Assembly: GCA_015904075.1 (NCBI GenBank)
Contig: JABMDH010000201.1
Coordinates: forward strand, 1 to 7,975
Direction of reading: 5' to 3'
Length of the DNA stretch: 7,975 nt
From: Nitrospira sp.
Lineage (GTDB): Bacteria; Nitrospirota; Nitrospiria; Nitrospirales; Nitrospiraceae
Numbering within the stretch: the first letter of the stretch is position 1; the number at the start of each line of letters is the position of its first letter. Shown here in pieces: positions 1 to 6,479 of the stretch. The notes below the pieces were generated by a model. It did no database searches. It worked only from the letters and a program-made list of their open reading frames with translations, and was not told the origin of the DNA. Position numbers and translations under genes: made by a program.

Positions 1-2760
1 GTCGAGCCCTTTCGTCAATTCACGTCGACCGATCAAGAAGGTGGTATTGCTCGATAATCCCCATTCGGGGCGGACCTGACTCCAGTCGGCACTTCGTTCG
101 ATCACATGGGCCGTGGCTTGTGCTTCATCCAACGGCTGGAGAATTTCCGGAAACCGGCCGCAGCGCTCGCGGCTGGCCAGTTCCGCTGCTTCTTTCAAAT
201 CTTCCTGCAGTCTTGCAAGATCAGCACGATGGGTTGACGGGATATCCTCAAGGTCGAACAGCTGTACGGCGTCGGTGGTCGTATCCATCTGGCCGGCGAC
301 GAAATGTGTGTCGGATGGAATGTCCAGGCCGGTACTCCTCACGCGATCTCGCACGTTCGGGCTGTTTGCCATCATGGCCAGGATACGCGCGTTGGGTTTG
401 CCTTCATTGCCGCCGCACGCTCCACAGTCGAGGGCCGATTCGTAGGGATTATTATCAGACGTGCTTCCATGGGCACAAAAGAGAACCAGGCGGGCAAAGT
501 TCTTGGTCAACCCCATCATGCGCAGCGCGGTATCGACAGTCTGCGCCTGTTCCTCCAGTGTAAATCCCGTTCGTGTCAGCCGTTCCTTGTATCGCGATGA
601 TGCCCGTGGATTCAGATCGTACTCGCGCTGCAGCACGGTGATAAAGGCGTCGAGTGCATCGGCTTTCAAGCCTGCACGTTCGGCTTCGGCAAGAAAGACC
701 GCATCCCGCAGGGTGGTTTCCTGAAGCGCCTGCTGACGGAGCCCTTCAGTGAATGACGGTGTCATCCGTGTATTGCGCAATCCAAGTCGTTCCTGCAAAG
801 CCGTCCGTACAAGCCCCTGTTGTTCGACTTTGAGCATTTCTCCTGTTTCTCCAGGGGAAAGCTTGTCGACGGTCAGCGTTGTCTGTATCGACGGCACAAG
901 CAGTGTGCGGATCCATGTGGCGAAACGCCGGTACAGGGACGGGAGCAGCGTCTTACCAAAGATCGGAAGGCCGTAAAACAAACCGACTGATTCAACCATC
1001 ACGTAGGGCGTGATGACGTTTTCCTTCAAGTCATGCAGAAGTGTGTGCCCGGCGTGGACCCACTTGGCCCGGGCCTGATGTTGTGAGACCTTGTGATCCA
1101 GATAGCTGCGAGGTATCTCACGGATTTCGTTTTTGGCGCGCATGATCACCGGAAATTGTTCCGTGTCGTGCTCCTTGCCCCAGGCGCGATATCGGATGAA
1201 GGCGGCGAAGAAGCCGGCAAAACCATATGTCTCGTGTGGTCCGACCGATTCAAGATGGCGACGGAACGGTTCCGACCGCACGTCGATGCAGTAGACCGAC
1301 TGCGAGTAGGGGCGGCTGGAAGGGGAGACCGTCGTGGGTTCTGCCGGACGCCGAGAGGCATCCATGAGTTGACCGAGCAGCGGCTCATGATAACCGGCCT
1401 CGAAAGCCTTCAGCCAAACCGGCCCGTGCTCTGCTTCCGGAAAGGTTTCAATCCATTCGATGGCCTGTTTGAATTCGCTGGCGCGGCTTTCTAATAGTGC
1501 CCCGTCATCGATCCCCAGCGACCGTGCCAATGTGATGAGCCTGCGTGCAGCGCCACGCTGAGTGGCCGCCTGTTGGCGTGGCACGACCTCGGTGCGGTAG
1601 CGCGTGATAATGTTCTTCCAGCTCTGTCCCTTCCGATGGAACAGCCGGTCGACTTCTTCGGCATACAGTGCGGGTAAACGGCCGGCAATCCGCTGTCGTC
1701 GGAGATAGTATTCTTCCGCATAGTCATGCATGTAAGCCGCGATGTCTTCATATCGCCCTTGAATATCAAGGTAATCCCGGCAGGCCGTCTGGACGAGTTC
1801 ACGCGCATACCACAAGCGGATGGCCAGGAACTTGACAAGACTCACGGGGTGGGTTTGCTGCCATGGGTAGTCACGTTCTTCGCCACGCCATTTAATAAAG
1901 CCGGCCCAGCCTGGCAAGGCGGTCAATTGGAGCGAGATGTAATCTTGTCGCATGTCGGCCGGAATGCCGAGTGCATCCAGACTTTCGAGCAGGGTATCTT
2001 CCGGATGGTCGGGCAGCGAGGCGATCTTTCTCCGGCTATCGGCAATACCGAGGAGCGACCATTCTTGTCCGGCCAGTTTCTTCCAGGTTGTATACAACCC
2101 TTCCTCACGATCCGGCATGGCCCAGGCGGCATGTCCTTCATCAAGGAACGCCGAGCACCACTTGATCATTTGATCATTGATCTGCTGGACGATCTGTGTG
2201 CCGAGCGTGTCGTCACACCAGTGAGACAACGTCAGCCATCGGCAGAGTGCGGCGTGGTTGTCATCCCCTACCTTCCGGACCCGCTCGTCCAGTAAAAATG
2301 TACGACGAACACCGTTAAGCTTATGGGCAAGGACCTCGATCAATGACCGATCAGGATCTTCCAGCTGGTCGTCGAGAGGCTCTTGTGTCGGTGAGCAGAG
2401 CCCTTCCGTGAGACAGGCGCGTAACACCTCACGATGCGTGACGGTACGGGATCCGATGACAATTTGGCGATCAAGTGTCAGCGGCTGCAAGGCGGCATCC
2501 AAATCCTCGAGACGGATTCGGCCGGATCTCACGTAGGCGCGATAGAGGTCGCTCGGCAGGTATCCGTCACCGCCCAGGAACCGTTTGCCGCGACGGACGG
2601 TTTCTTCGAAGGGGAGGTATTCCAGGCTATGGAGTGGATTATGATGAACAAAGGTTCGCATCGGCCAGTATTGCGCGATGACTTCCCCTGCGAGTCGGAC
2701 CACGCCCCGCAGCTCCATTCGTCTTGACTCAAGATCCATCGACTCGTTCATCGCGGCCAT
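1..2760 (-). CDS. dabA: DabA, DUF2309/UPF0753 carbonic-anhydrase-like subunit of a DAB inorganic carbon accumulation system (partial, 3' end beyond the left edge)
   Basis: The frame is open for 920 codons from ATG at 2760 to position 1; the C-terminus lies outside the window. Seen in the protein: FVHHNPLHSLE near residues 37-47 (a DUF2309 N-terminal motif), LPGWAGF in the middle, CIDVRSE with C491, D493 and R495, then FCAHGS (H764) and DCGACGG (C779, C782). In characterised DabA/MpsB the zinc is held by the equivalents of C491, D493, H764 and C779 in a beta-carbonic-anhydrase-like site, and the 15-residue H-to-C spacing is the same as in the Halothiobacillus protein. The family is a soluble, membrane-associated protein that binds the NuoL-like subunit and is thought to hydrate CO2 vectorially to bicarbonate, powered by a cation gradient. 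The start is chosen because AGGA (2767-2770) lies 6 nt upstream. ATG at 2751, in an ATGA overlap with the preceding stop, is the alternative. The protein looks longer than the Halothiobacillus one, with an N-terminal extension and about 100 extra residues between the CxD and H motifs. Confidence 0.95.
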   Translation of the reverse strand, partial: MAAMNESMDLESRRMELRGVVRLAGEVIAQYWPMRTFVHHNPLHSLEYLPFEETVRRGKRFLGGDGYLPSDLYRAYVRSGRIRLEDLDAALQPLTLDRQIVIGSRTVTHREVLRACLTEGLCSPTQEPLDDQLEDPDRSLIEVLAHKLNGVRRTFLLDERVRKVGDDNHAALCRWLTLSHWCDDTLGTQIVQQINDQMIKWCSAFLDEGHAAWAMPDREEGLYTTWKKLAGQEWSLLGIADSRRKIASLPDHPEDTLLESLDALGIPADMRQDYISLQLTALPGWAGFIKWRGEERDYPWQQTHPVSLVKFLAIRLWYARELVQTACRDYLDIQGRYEDIAAYMHDYAEEYYLRRQRIAGRLPALYAEEVDRLFHRKGQSWKNIITRYRTEVVPRQQAATQRGAARRLITLARSLGIDDGALLESRASEFKQAIEWIETFPEAEHGPVWLKAFEAGYHEPLLGQLMDASRRPAEPTTVSPSSRPYSQSVYCIDVRSEPFRRHLESVGPHETYGFAGFFAAFIRYRAWGKEHDTEQFPVIMRAKNEIREIPRSYLDHKVSQHQARAKWVHAGHTLLHDLKENVITPYVMVESVGLFYGLPIFGKTLLPSLYRRFATWIRTLLVPSIQTTLTVDKLSPGETGEMLKVEQQGLVRTALQERLGLRNTRMTPSFTEGLRQQALQETTLRDAVFLAEAERAGLKADALDAFITVLQREYDLNPRASSRYKERLTRTGFTLEEQAQTVDTALRMMGLTKNFARLVLFCAHGSTSDNNPYESALDCGACGGNEGKPNARILAMMANSPNVRDRVRSTGLDIPSDTHFVAGQMDTTTDAVQLFDLEDIPSTHRADLARLQEDLKEAAELASRERCGRFPEILQPLDEAQATAHVIERSADWSQVRPEWGLSSNTTFLIGRRELTKGLD

Positions 2761-4064
2761 AAGAAATCCTGTGACAGAACGTTGGCTACGGACGGTGTCG
2801 CTTCGGACGCGAACCAATCGTTCGGGGCAAGTCCAAGTACAGTCAACGCTAGAATCGTCATGAGCAGTGCCGCCGATTCGCCGTGCACGAGATCGCGATA
2901 TCGGAGATCGGTACGCCTCGCTCCAAACAGCAGCCGTTGTACCGCACTCATGATGTACCAGGACGCGGCAAGCCAGGCTGAGAGGATGACAAGGAGACCG
3001 AGCAACGAAGGAACGGGCGAGTGCAACAACAATCCCATGAAACCTGCGAACACGCCGAATGGTGGAAGTCCCATTGCCGCCAGCGCGAGCAGTGTCAGCA
3101 GGACTGCGTAGCTTGGCATGGATGATGCCAACCCTCTGATCGACAGCGGATCGACGTCGTCGCCATATCGTGTCCGGATGATTTGCCAAGCGATGAGCAG
3201 CCCGCAGGTTGCGAGAGCGATCGAGACGACGAGCACGGTCGAGCGAGTCGTGACGATGCGAGACGCCGAGGCGAACCACCAGAGTATCGAAAAGAATGAC
3301 AGGCTGCCATAAGCCAACATCAGTCGAACACGTGTTTGGGCCAGTGCCTTGATTGCTCCATAGACGGCACCGATCAGGGCAGCAAAGCTGATAAGGCCGG
3401 TGATCATGATGGATGCGGCCGGAAGTGCAGAGGCCATAGAATGTAGACCGACTGTTGGGAGAAGAACCGCGGCGAAGGACGGCAAGTTGCCAGGCAAACG
3501 GGTGAGCGCTGTCACATACCCAGTATGGAACGGCAGCAGCGGGACTAGGACCACACAGGTCACGAGTGCAGCCGACGACGATACAGGAGGGGATGTCAAC
3601 GTGGTGATGAGTACGCCGAGTCCGGCAAGACCGAAGAGGCTGATCCCCCACCAGGATATCGGCCACAGCATGGTATGGTGGTTTAGTAAGAGCCCGATCA
3701 TCGTGGCCAACAAAGCCAGCAGGAAGAGGTGGCCGAGCAGGCCAGAATGGGATAGAACGCCGATGCCAAGCCCGAGACAAACGAGAGTCATCAGCCAGGA
3801 AAGACGGTGGTCTTTGTGAACCGGCTGCCCCAACAGTGATAAGACGGCGGCGATCGGCAGGAGGTAGAGCGGCAGGGGGCCTTCCGGCAGAGCCGATCCC
3901 AATCCTATTATGATGGGGAGTACACTGAGCGCTGACCACAACAAGCAGGATTTTTTAAGTTGTTGGGGGTCTTCCCAAAAGATCCGACCGATCAGGGCGC
4001 CGATCAGCGGCACGGCGATCGCAATCCAAGGGAGAAAGGTCTGACGCATCATCGCTTCGACCAC
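2748..4064 (-). CDS. NuoM/NuoN-like membrane subunit with a degenerate proton channel, middle gene of the dab operon
   Basis: A 438-aa very hydrophobic protein with roughly a dozen predicted membrane segments. It is recognisable as a proton-conducting-transporter (NuoL/M/N) relative from LVPLLPFH (residues 173-180, matching the KVPxxPLH motif of TM7), QTRVRLMLAYGS (243-254, matching QTDIKRLIAYSS) and GLPPFGVFAGF (332-342, matching GLPGxxGFVGEF). At each of these motifs the functional charge is changed: the TM7 Lys is L173, the Asp and Lys of the QTDIK motif are both Arg (R245, R247), and the late Glu is F342. The TM5 Glu also has no evident counterpart. It is somewhat shorter than typical NuoM (about 480-510 aa). 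It starts with GTG at 4064, preceded by AGGA at 4071-4074 (6-nt spacer) and overlapping the dabB end by 16 bases. ATG at 4052, in an ATGA overlap with the dabB stop, is an alternative start. The stop overlaps dabA. Its role is inferred: a structural or regulatory membrane partner of DabB and DabA rather than an independent proton channel. Confidence 0.85.
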   Translation of the reverse strand: MVEAMMRQTFLPWIAIAVPLIGALIGRIFWEDPQQLKKSCLLWSALSVLPIIIGLGSALPEGPLPLYLLPIAAVLSLLGQPVHKDHRLSWLMTLVCLGLGIGVLSHSGLLGHLFLLALLATMIGLLLNHHTMLWPISWWGISLFGLAGLGVLITTLTSPPVSSSAALVTCVVLVPLLPFHTGYVTALTRLPGNLPSFAAVLLPTVGLHSMASALPAASIMITGLISFAALIGAVYGAIKALAQTRVRLMLAYGSLSFFSILWWFASASRIVTTRSTVLVVSIALATCGLLIAWQIIRTRYGDDVDPLSIRGLASSMPSYAVLLTLLALAAMGLPPFGVFAGFMGLLLHSPVPSLLGLLVILSAWLAASWYIMSAVQRLLFGARRTDLRYRDLVHGESAALLMTILALTVLGLAPNDWFASEATPSVANVLSQDFLWPR

Positions 4065-5761
4065 CCCTGTTCCTGCTTATCGATCCGATGTGCCAAGCGC
4101 ATCATGGCCTGTCCAAATCGGCCATGTAACTCGTCTGCATAGAGCCTGTTGATCAGCGCGACATAGACCCGGTTACGAAGCCTGTCGATCCAGGACGGGA
4201 TCCAGACACGTCGTCCGTGGGCTTTCAGATACAGATAAAACCAGCCGAGCACCGTCATGACCGTCGAGACAATAATGATCAGGTCGAACAGCCAGTCGGG
4301 AAGGTCTGCGGCTTTGAAGTACGATGCCACTTCGGTTGGGTTCGGGTAGAGGAACTTCGTGAATGACTCGACGGCGAATAAGTAGATGAACACGACGAAC
4401 AACAGCGTGACCAACATCGCCGAGGACACTTTCCATGACGCGACGGCCCGAAGCTTCGTCAGCGTCAGGATCGCCTGCGAGGAGGTGATCCAGATGAAGA
4501 AAAGGATGATGACGGTCCCTTGTGATTCCAACAAGGGAATGTGCAGGACTCCATGCGTGACCAATAAGATCAGGAGCGGAATCACCAGTGTCGTCGCAAA
4601 CCCGGTCGACCAGGTCAGACCGGACACCGCTTCCTCCTCGTGGTGTGCATGATCGGTATGGGGGAAATGCGGTTCCAATCGCGCCTTTTGAATGACGTTC
4701 CCGCAATTCAAAAATACCGTGGCCTTGAACAGACCATGCGCGATCAGATGGAACACGGCGAGGGAGAATGCGCCCAATCCGCACTCCATGATCATGTAGC
4801 CCATCTGGCCGATCGTCGATAGCCCAAGCGTCTTCTTGATATCGCTTTGCACTAACATCATGGAGGCGCCCAGCACCGCCGTCAGGGTGCCGACGATAAA
4901 TGCGATGTGTAGAGTGGTGGAACTCATACCGAAGAGCGGGGCCATTCGATTGATCAAGAATCCGCCGGCGTTGATGATGCCGGCATGCAACAATCCATGG
5001 ACGGGTGTCGGGGCAAAGAGCGAACTCGGCAACCACACATGCAACGGGAACTGCGCCGATTTTCCCATAGCTCCAATAAACATGAGCAAAGTAATGGAGG
5101 TGGCGGCGTCAATCTCCATGCCGGGCCAGAGTGTCACGGTCATGTGTGAGGCCGTCGCTCGCGCAAATAAATCGGTCAATTCGAGCGTGCCATACACTTG
5201 GTAGGCGAGGATGATGCCCATGAGAAAGGCCATGTCTGCCACTCGCAAAACCGTGAACGTCTTATAAGCGCCGTCGAGGGTTGGAGCATGGCTATGGTTG
5301 TGAGCGAGGATGTACAGCAGGTAGCTCAGCAGTTGCCAGAACAGAAACAGCATCATGAGGTTGGAACTCGACACCATACAGATCAACACAAAGTCGGCCA
5401 GGCAAATCAGTGCCAGATACCGTCGGTAATGGAGATCCTGATACATATAGTTTGTGGAATAGGAATAGATGATCAAGCTGACCGCTGAAATCAGCGTCAT
5501 CATGACGCCGCTGAGGCGGTCGATGTAGAAGCCGATGGGGATGGCCAACGAAGCGGCTTTCGCTGGATCATAGAACCGAATGGTGATCGGTCCGGATGTC
5601 GCGACGACATAAAGGGTGGTGGCTGCGCCGATACAGGCCCCCCCGATCAGCCACGCAGCGATTTTCGCGTGCGCATAACGGGTGGTATCCTCTGCGGAGA
5701 CCACGATCAGCGCGGCAACCAGTGGGAGGAACGGGACGAGCAGGGCGGCCCACGTCAACAC
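4049..5761 (-). CDS. dabB: DabB/MpsA, NuoL-like cation-conducting subunit of the DAB system
   Basis: A 570-aa integral membrane protein of the NuoL/NdhF antiporter-like family with about 14 predicted helices. Motifs seen: FYIDRLSG (78-85), GAMGKSAQFPLHVWLP (230-245, TM7 Lys K234), APTPVHGLLHAG (250-261, broken helix with H256 and H259), SDIKKTLGLSTIGQMGYM (306-323, K309/K310) and FHLIAHGLFKATVFL (337-351, H338, H342, K346). D176 matches NuoL D178, but Q143 in LFWQLLSY replaces the conserved TM5 Glu (E144 in E. coli NuoL). Loops carry HNHSH (154-158) and a His/Glu-rich stretch (365-377). Adjacency to dabA, and the absence of other nuo genes, identify it as DabB rather than complex I. In the family this subunit conducts H+ or Na+ to drive CO2 hydration by DabA. 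The start is GTG at 5761, supported by TGAGG at 5769-5773 with a 7-nt spacer. A terminator-like hairpin lies immediately upstream, so expression may be attenuated. The final codons overlap the next gene. Confidence 0.93.
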   Translation of the reverse strand: MLTWAALLVPFLPLVAALIVVSAEDTTRYAHAKIAAWLIGGACIGAATTLYVVATSGPITIRFYDPAKAASLAIPIGFYIDRLSGVMMTLISAVSLIIYSYSTNYMYQDLHYRRYLALICLADFVLICMVSSSNLMMLFLFWQLLSYLLYILAHNHSHAPTLDGAYKTFTVLRVADMAFLMGIILAYQVYGTLELTDLFARATASHMTVTLWPGMEIDAATSITLLMFIGAMGKSAQFPLHVWLPSSLFAPTPVHGLLHAGIINAGGFLINRMAPLFGMSSTTLHIAFIVGTLTAVLGASMMLVQSDIKKTLGLSTIGQMGYMIMECGLGAFSLAVFHLIAHGLFKATVFLNCGNVIQKARLEPHFPHTDHAHHEEEAVSGLTWSTGFATTLVIPLLILLVTHGVLHIPLLESQGTVIILFFIWITSSQAILTLTKLRAVASWKVSSAMLVTLLFVVFIYLFAVESFTKFLYPNPTEVASYFKAADLPDWLFDLIIIVSTVMTVLGWFYLYLKAHGRRVWIPSWIDRLRNRVYVALINRLYADELHGRFGQAMMRLAHRIDKQEQGWSKR

Positions 5762-5768
5762 GGTATCG

Positions 5769-5773
5769 CCTCA
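5769..5773 (-). promoter_or_regulatory. Shine-Dalgarno of dabB (TGAGG) fixing a GTG start
   Basis: On the minus strand TGAGG is followed by a 7-nt spacer (CGATACC) and GTG at 5761. It decides for the GTG as start codon. It lies only 6 nt past the U tract of the upstream hairpin, so any transcript that passes the hairpin exposes this site directly. Confidence 0.7.
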
Positions 5774-5779
5774 TATAAC

Positions 5780-5828
5780 AAAAAAGCCAACCGCGTTCTC
5801 AACAACGTTGAGAACCATCAGTTGGCTT
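5780..5828 (-). terminator. Rho-independent terminator-like hairpin in the dab leader (candidate attenuator)
   Basis: Read on the minus strand, AAGCCAAC pairs with GTTGGCTT (8 bp) and, inside it, GTTCTCAAC pairs with GTTGAGAAC (9 bp). The loop is 3 nt and there is an internal 5/3-nt bulge. The last T pair runs into TTTTTT (5785-5780). The plus strand has no T run after the hairpin, so it is directional for minus-strand transcription. It ends about 18 nt before the dabB GTG. No minus-strand gene is seen between it and the divergent DUF2294 gene that it could terminate, so attenuation of the operon itself is the simplest reading. No obvious antiterminator was found by eye. Confidence 0.75.
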
Positions 5829-5834
5829 GTACTG

Positions 5835-5864
5835 CGTCCGGCCTCTCACTCGAACTGCCGGTCG
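5835..5864 (-). promoter_or_regulatory. Upstream stem-loop in the dab leader RNA
   Basis: On the minus strand CGACCGGC and GCCGGACG form a stem of 7 pairs with one A-A mismatch, closing a 14-nt loop (AGUUCGAGUGAGAG). It lies 6 nt upstream of the terminator-like hairpin and within the predicted leader. It could be part of a sensing element or just a GC-rich hairpin. I do not recognise a known riboswitch consensus. Confidence 0.4.
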
Positions 5865-5958
5865 CCCTACGGCCTGTATCATTGGAACTCGGCGCTCTGC
5901 CCATCCACGGTCAATCATGAGGGCGGGAAGCATCGCCAGCCTGCAAATACGCGTCCAT

Positions 5959-5987
5959 CAATAATATGTCTACCCGATCAGCGTCAA
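5959..5987 (-). promoter_or_regulatory. Candidate sigma70 promoter of the dab operon
   Basis: On the minus strand TTGACG (5987-5982) matches the -35 consensus at 5 of 6 bases. The -10 is either TTATTG at 5964-5959 (17-nt spacer) or TATTAT at 5966-5961 (15-nt spacer). Transcription would begin near 5952, giving a leader of about 190 nt that contains both hairpins. The -10 is imperfect, so the call is moderate. Confidence 0.45.
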
Positions 5988-6008
5988 GCGTGAAAAGGTG
6001 GATCGGGT
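5972..6008. repeat. 8-bp inverted repeat around the dab promoter (possible operator)
   Basis: ACCCGATC at 5972-5979 and GATCGGGT at 6001-6008 are perfect reverse complements, separated by 21 bases. The left arm lies in the -10/-35 spacer of the candidate dab promoter, and the right arm lies upstream of its -35 box. This geometry could suit a dimeric regulator, but an 8-bp match can arise by chance. Confidence 0.35.
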
Positions 6009-6082
6009 CTTTGAATCGGAAGGATATAGCCCAAAAGGCCCATGGTTGACGAGTCGGTGACACCAAAGGCTCACGATTGGGC

Positions 6083-6112
6083 TTGTTCGCTCGATCATGC
6101 GACCCGTATAAT
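6083..6112 (+). promoter_or_regulatory. Promoter of the DUF2294 gene
   Basis: TTGTTC (6083-6088), an 18-nt spacer and a perfect TATAAT (6107-6112). The predicted transcription start near 6119 leaves about 16 nt before ATG at 6135, just enough for the ribosome binding site. This argues against translation starting at the upstream in-frame ATG at 6042. Confidence 0.65.
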
Positions 6113-6121
6113 CCTGCGTGA

Positions 6122-6127
6122 GAAAGG
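6122..6127 (+). promoter_or_regulatory. Shine-Dalgarno deciding the DUF2294 start
   Basis: GAAAGG is followed by a 7-nt spacer and ATG at 6135. The in-frame ATG at 6042 has no comparable site and would lie upstream of the TATAAT box. Confidence 0.65.
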
Positions 6128-6134
6128 TCCAGCC

Positions 6135-6479
6135 ATGGAAAATGCCATCCGCAACGCCATCATCAAGTTCGAGCAGGAGTTCATGGGCCGTGGCCCCGAC
6201 GATGTACGGGCCTCCATTGTTCGTGATTTAGTCGTGGTCCGGTTAAAAGGGGTGCTGACTCCGGCCGAGCGGCAGCTGGCAAAGACTGCGGAGGGCGTCG
6301 AAATGGTCAAACAGCTGCGGCAGAATTTGATCGCACAGGGTCGTGACAAACTGAGCGAGCAAGTCGGTGAGATCACGAAAGCCAAAGTCCTCGGCGTGTT
6401 TACTGACATCGATGTGCAGTTGGGGGAACGGATCTTCGTCTTTACGTTGGACCGGGAGCCGGTCAGTGGAGTGCGGTAG
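6135..6479 (+). CDS. DUF2294 / MpsC-family protein
   Basis: A 114-aa protein with no signal peptide or membrane segment. From MENAIRNAI onward it shows the DUF2294 (PF10057) pattern: an N-terminal helix ending in EFMGRGPDDVRASIVRDLVVVRLKGVL, written here in part as GRGPDDVR and LVVVRLKGVLTPAER, then a charged amphipathic helix (AKTAEGVEMVKQLRQNL) and a C-terminal strand region (VLGVFTDIDVQLGERIFVFTL). The family is named MpsC after the staphylococcal mpsABC locus, where MpsA is NuoL-like and MpsB is DUF2309. Its biochemical role is not established as far as I know. Here it diverges from the dabB-containing operon across a shared control region, which supports a functional link. The open frame extends upstream to 6042, but the promoter, Shine-Dalgarno and usual family length (about 115-120 aa) favour the ATG at 6135. 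A diverged copy begins at 7744. Confidence 0.9.
   Translation: MENAIRNAIIKFEQEFMGRGPDDVRASIVRDLVVVRLKGVLTPAERQLAKTAEGVEMVKQLRQNLIAQGRDKLSEQVGEITKAKVLGVFTDIDVQLGERIFVFTLDREPVSGVR

Noticed and set aside
1726..2295. A 189-codon plus-strand open frame, and several shorter ones between 113 and 2727
   Set aside because: They lie antisense to dabA, which is open throughout with conserved motifs. Their translations show no recognisable domain and lack ribosome binding sites.
4173..5036. A 287-codon open frame on the minus strand inside dabB
   Set aside because: It is a +1-type shadow of dabB: Arg/His/Asp-rich, without family motifs, while the overlapping frame carries all the NuoL signatures.
2748..5761. 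Part of a respiratory complex I (nuo) operon
   Set aside because: No nuoA-K genes are present, the downstream partner is DUF2309, and the channel residues diverge from NuoL and NuoM.
5843..5864. A GTTCGAGT sequence resembling a tRNA T-loop on the minus strand
   Set aside because: The flanking stem does not fit a T arm, and no acceptor, D or anticodon arms can be drawn around it.
6042..6134. Longer N-terminus for the DUF2294 protein from ATG 6042
   Set aside because: The extension is not part of the family, contains the TATAAT promoter and lacks a Shine-Dalgarno. ATG 6135 has both at the right distance.
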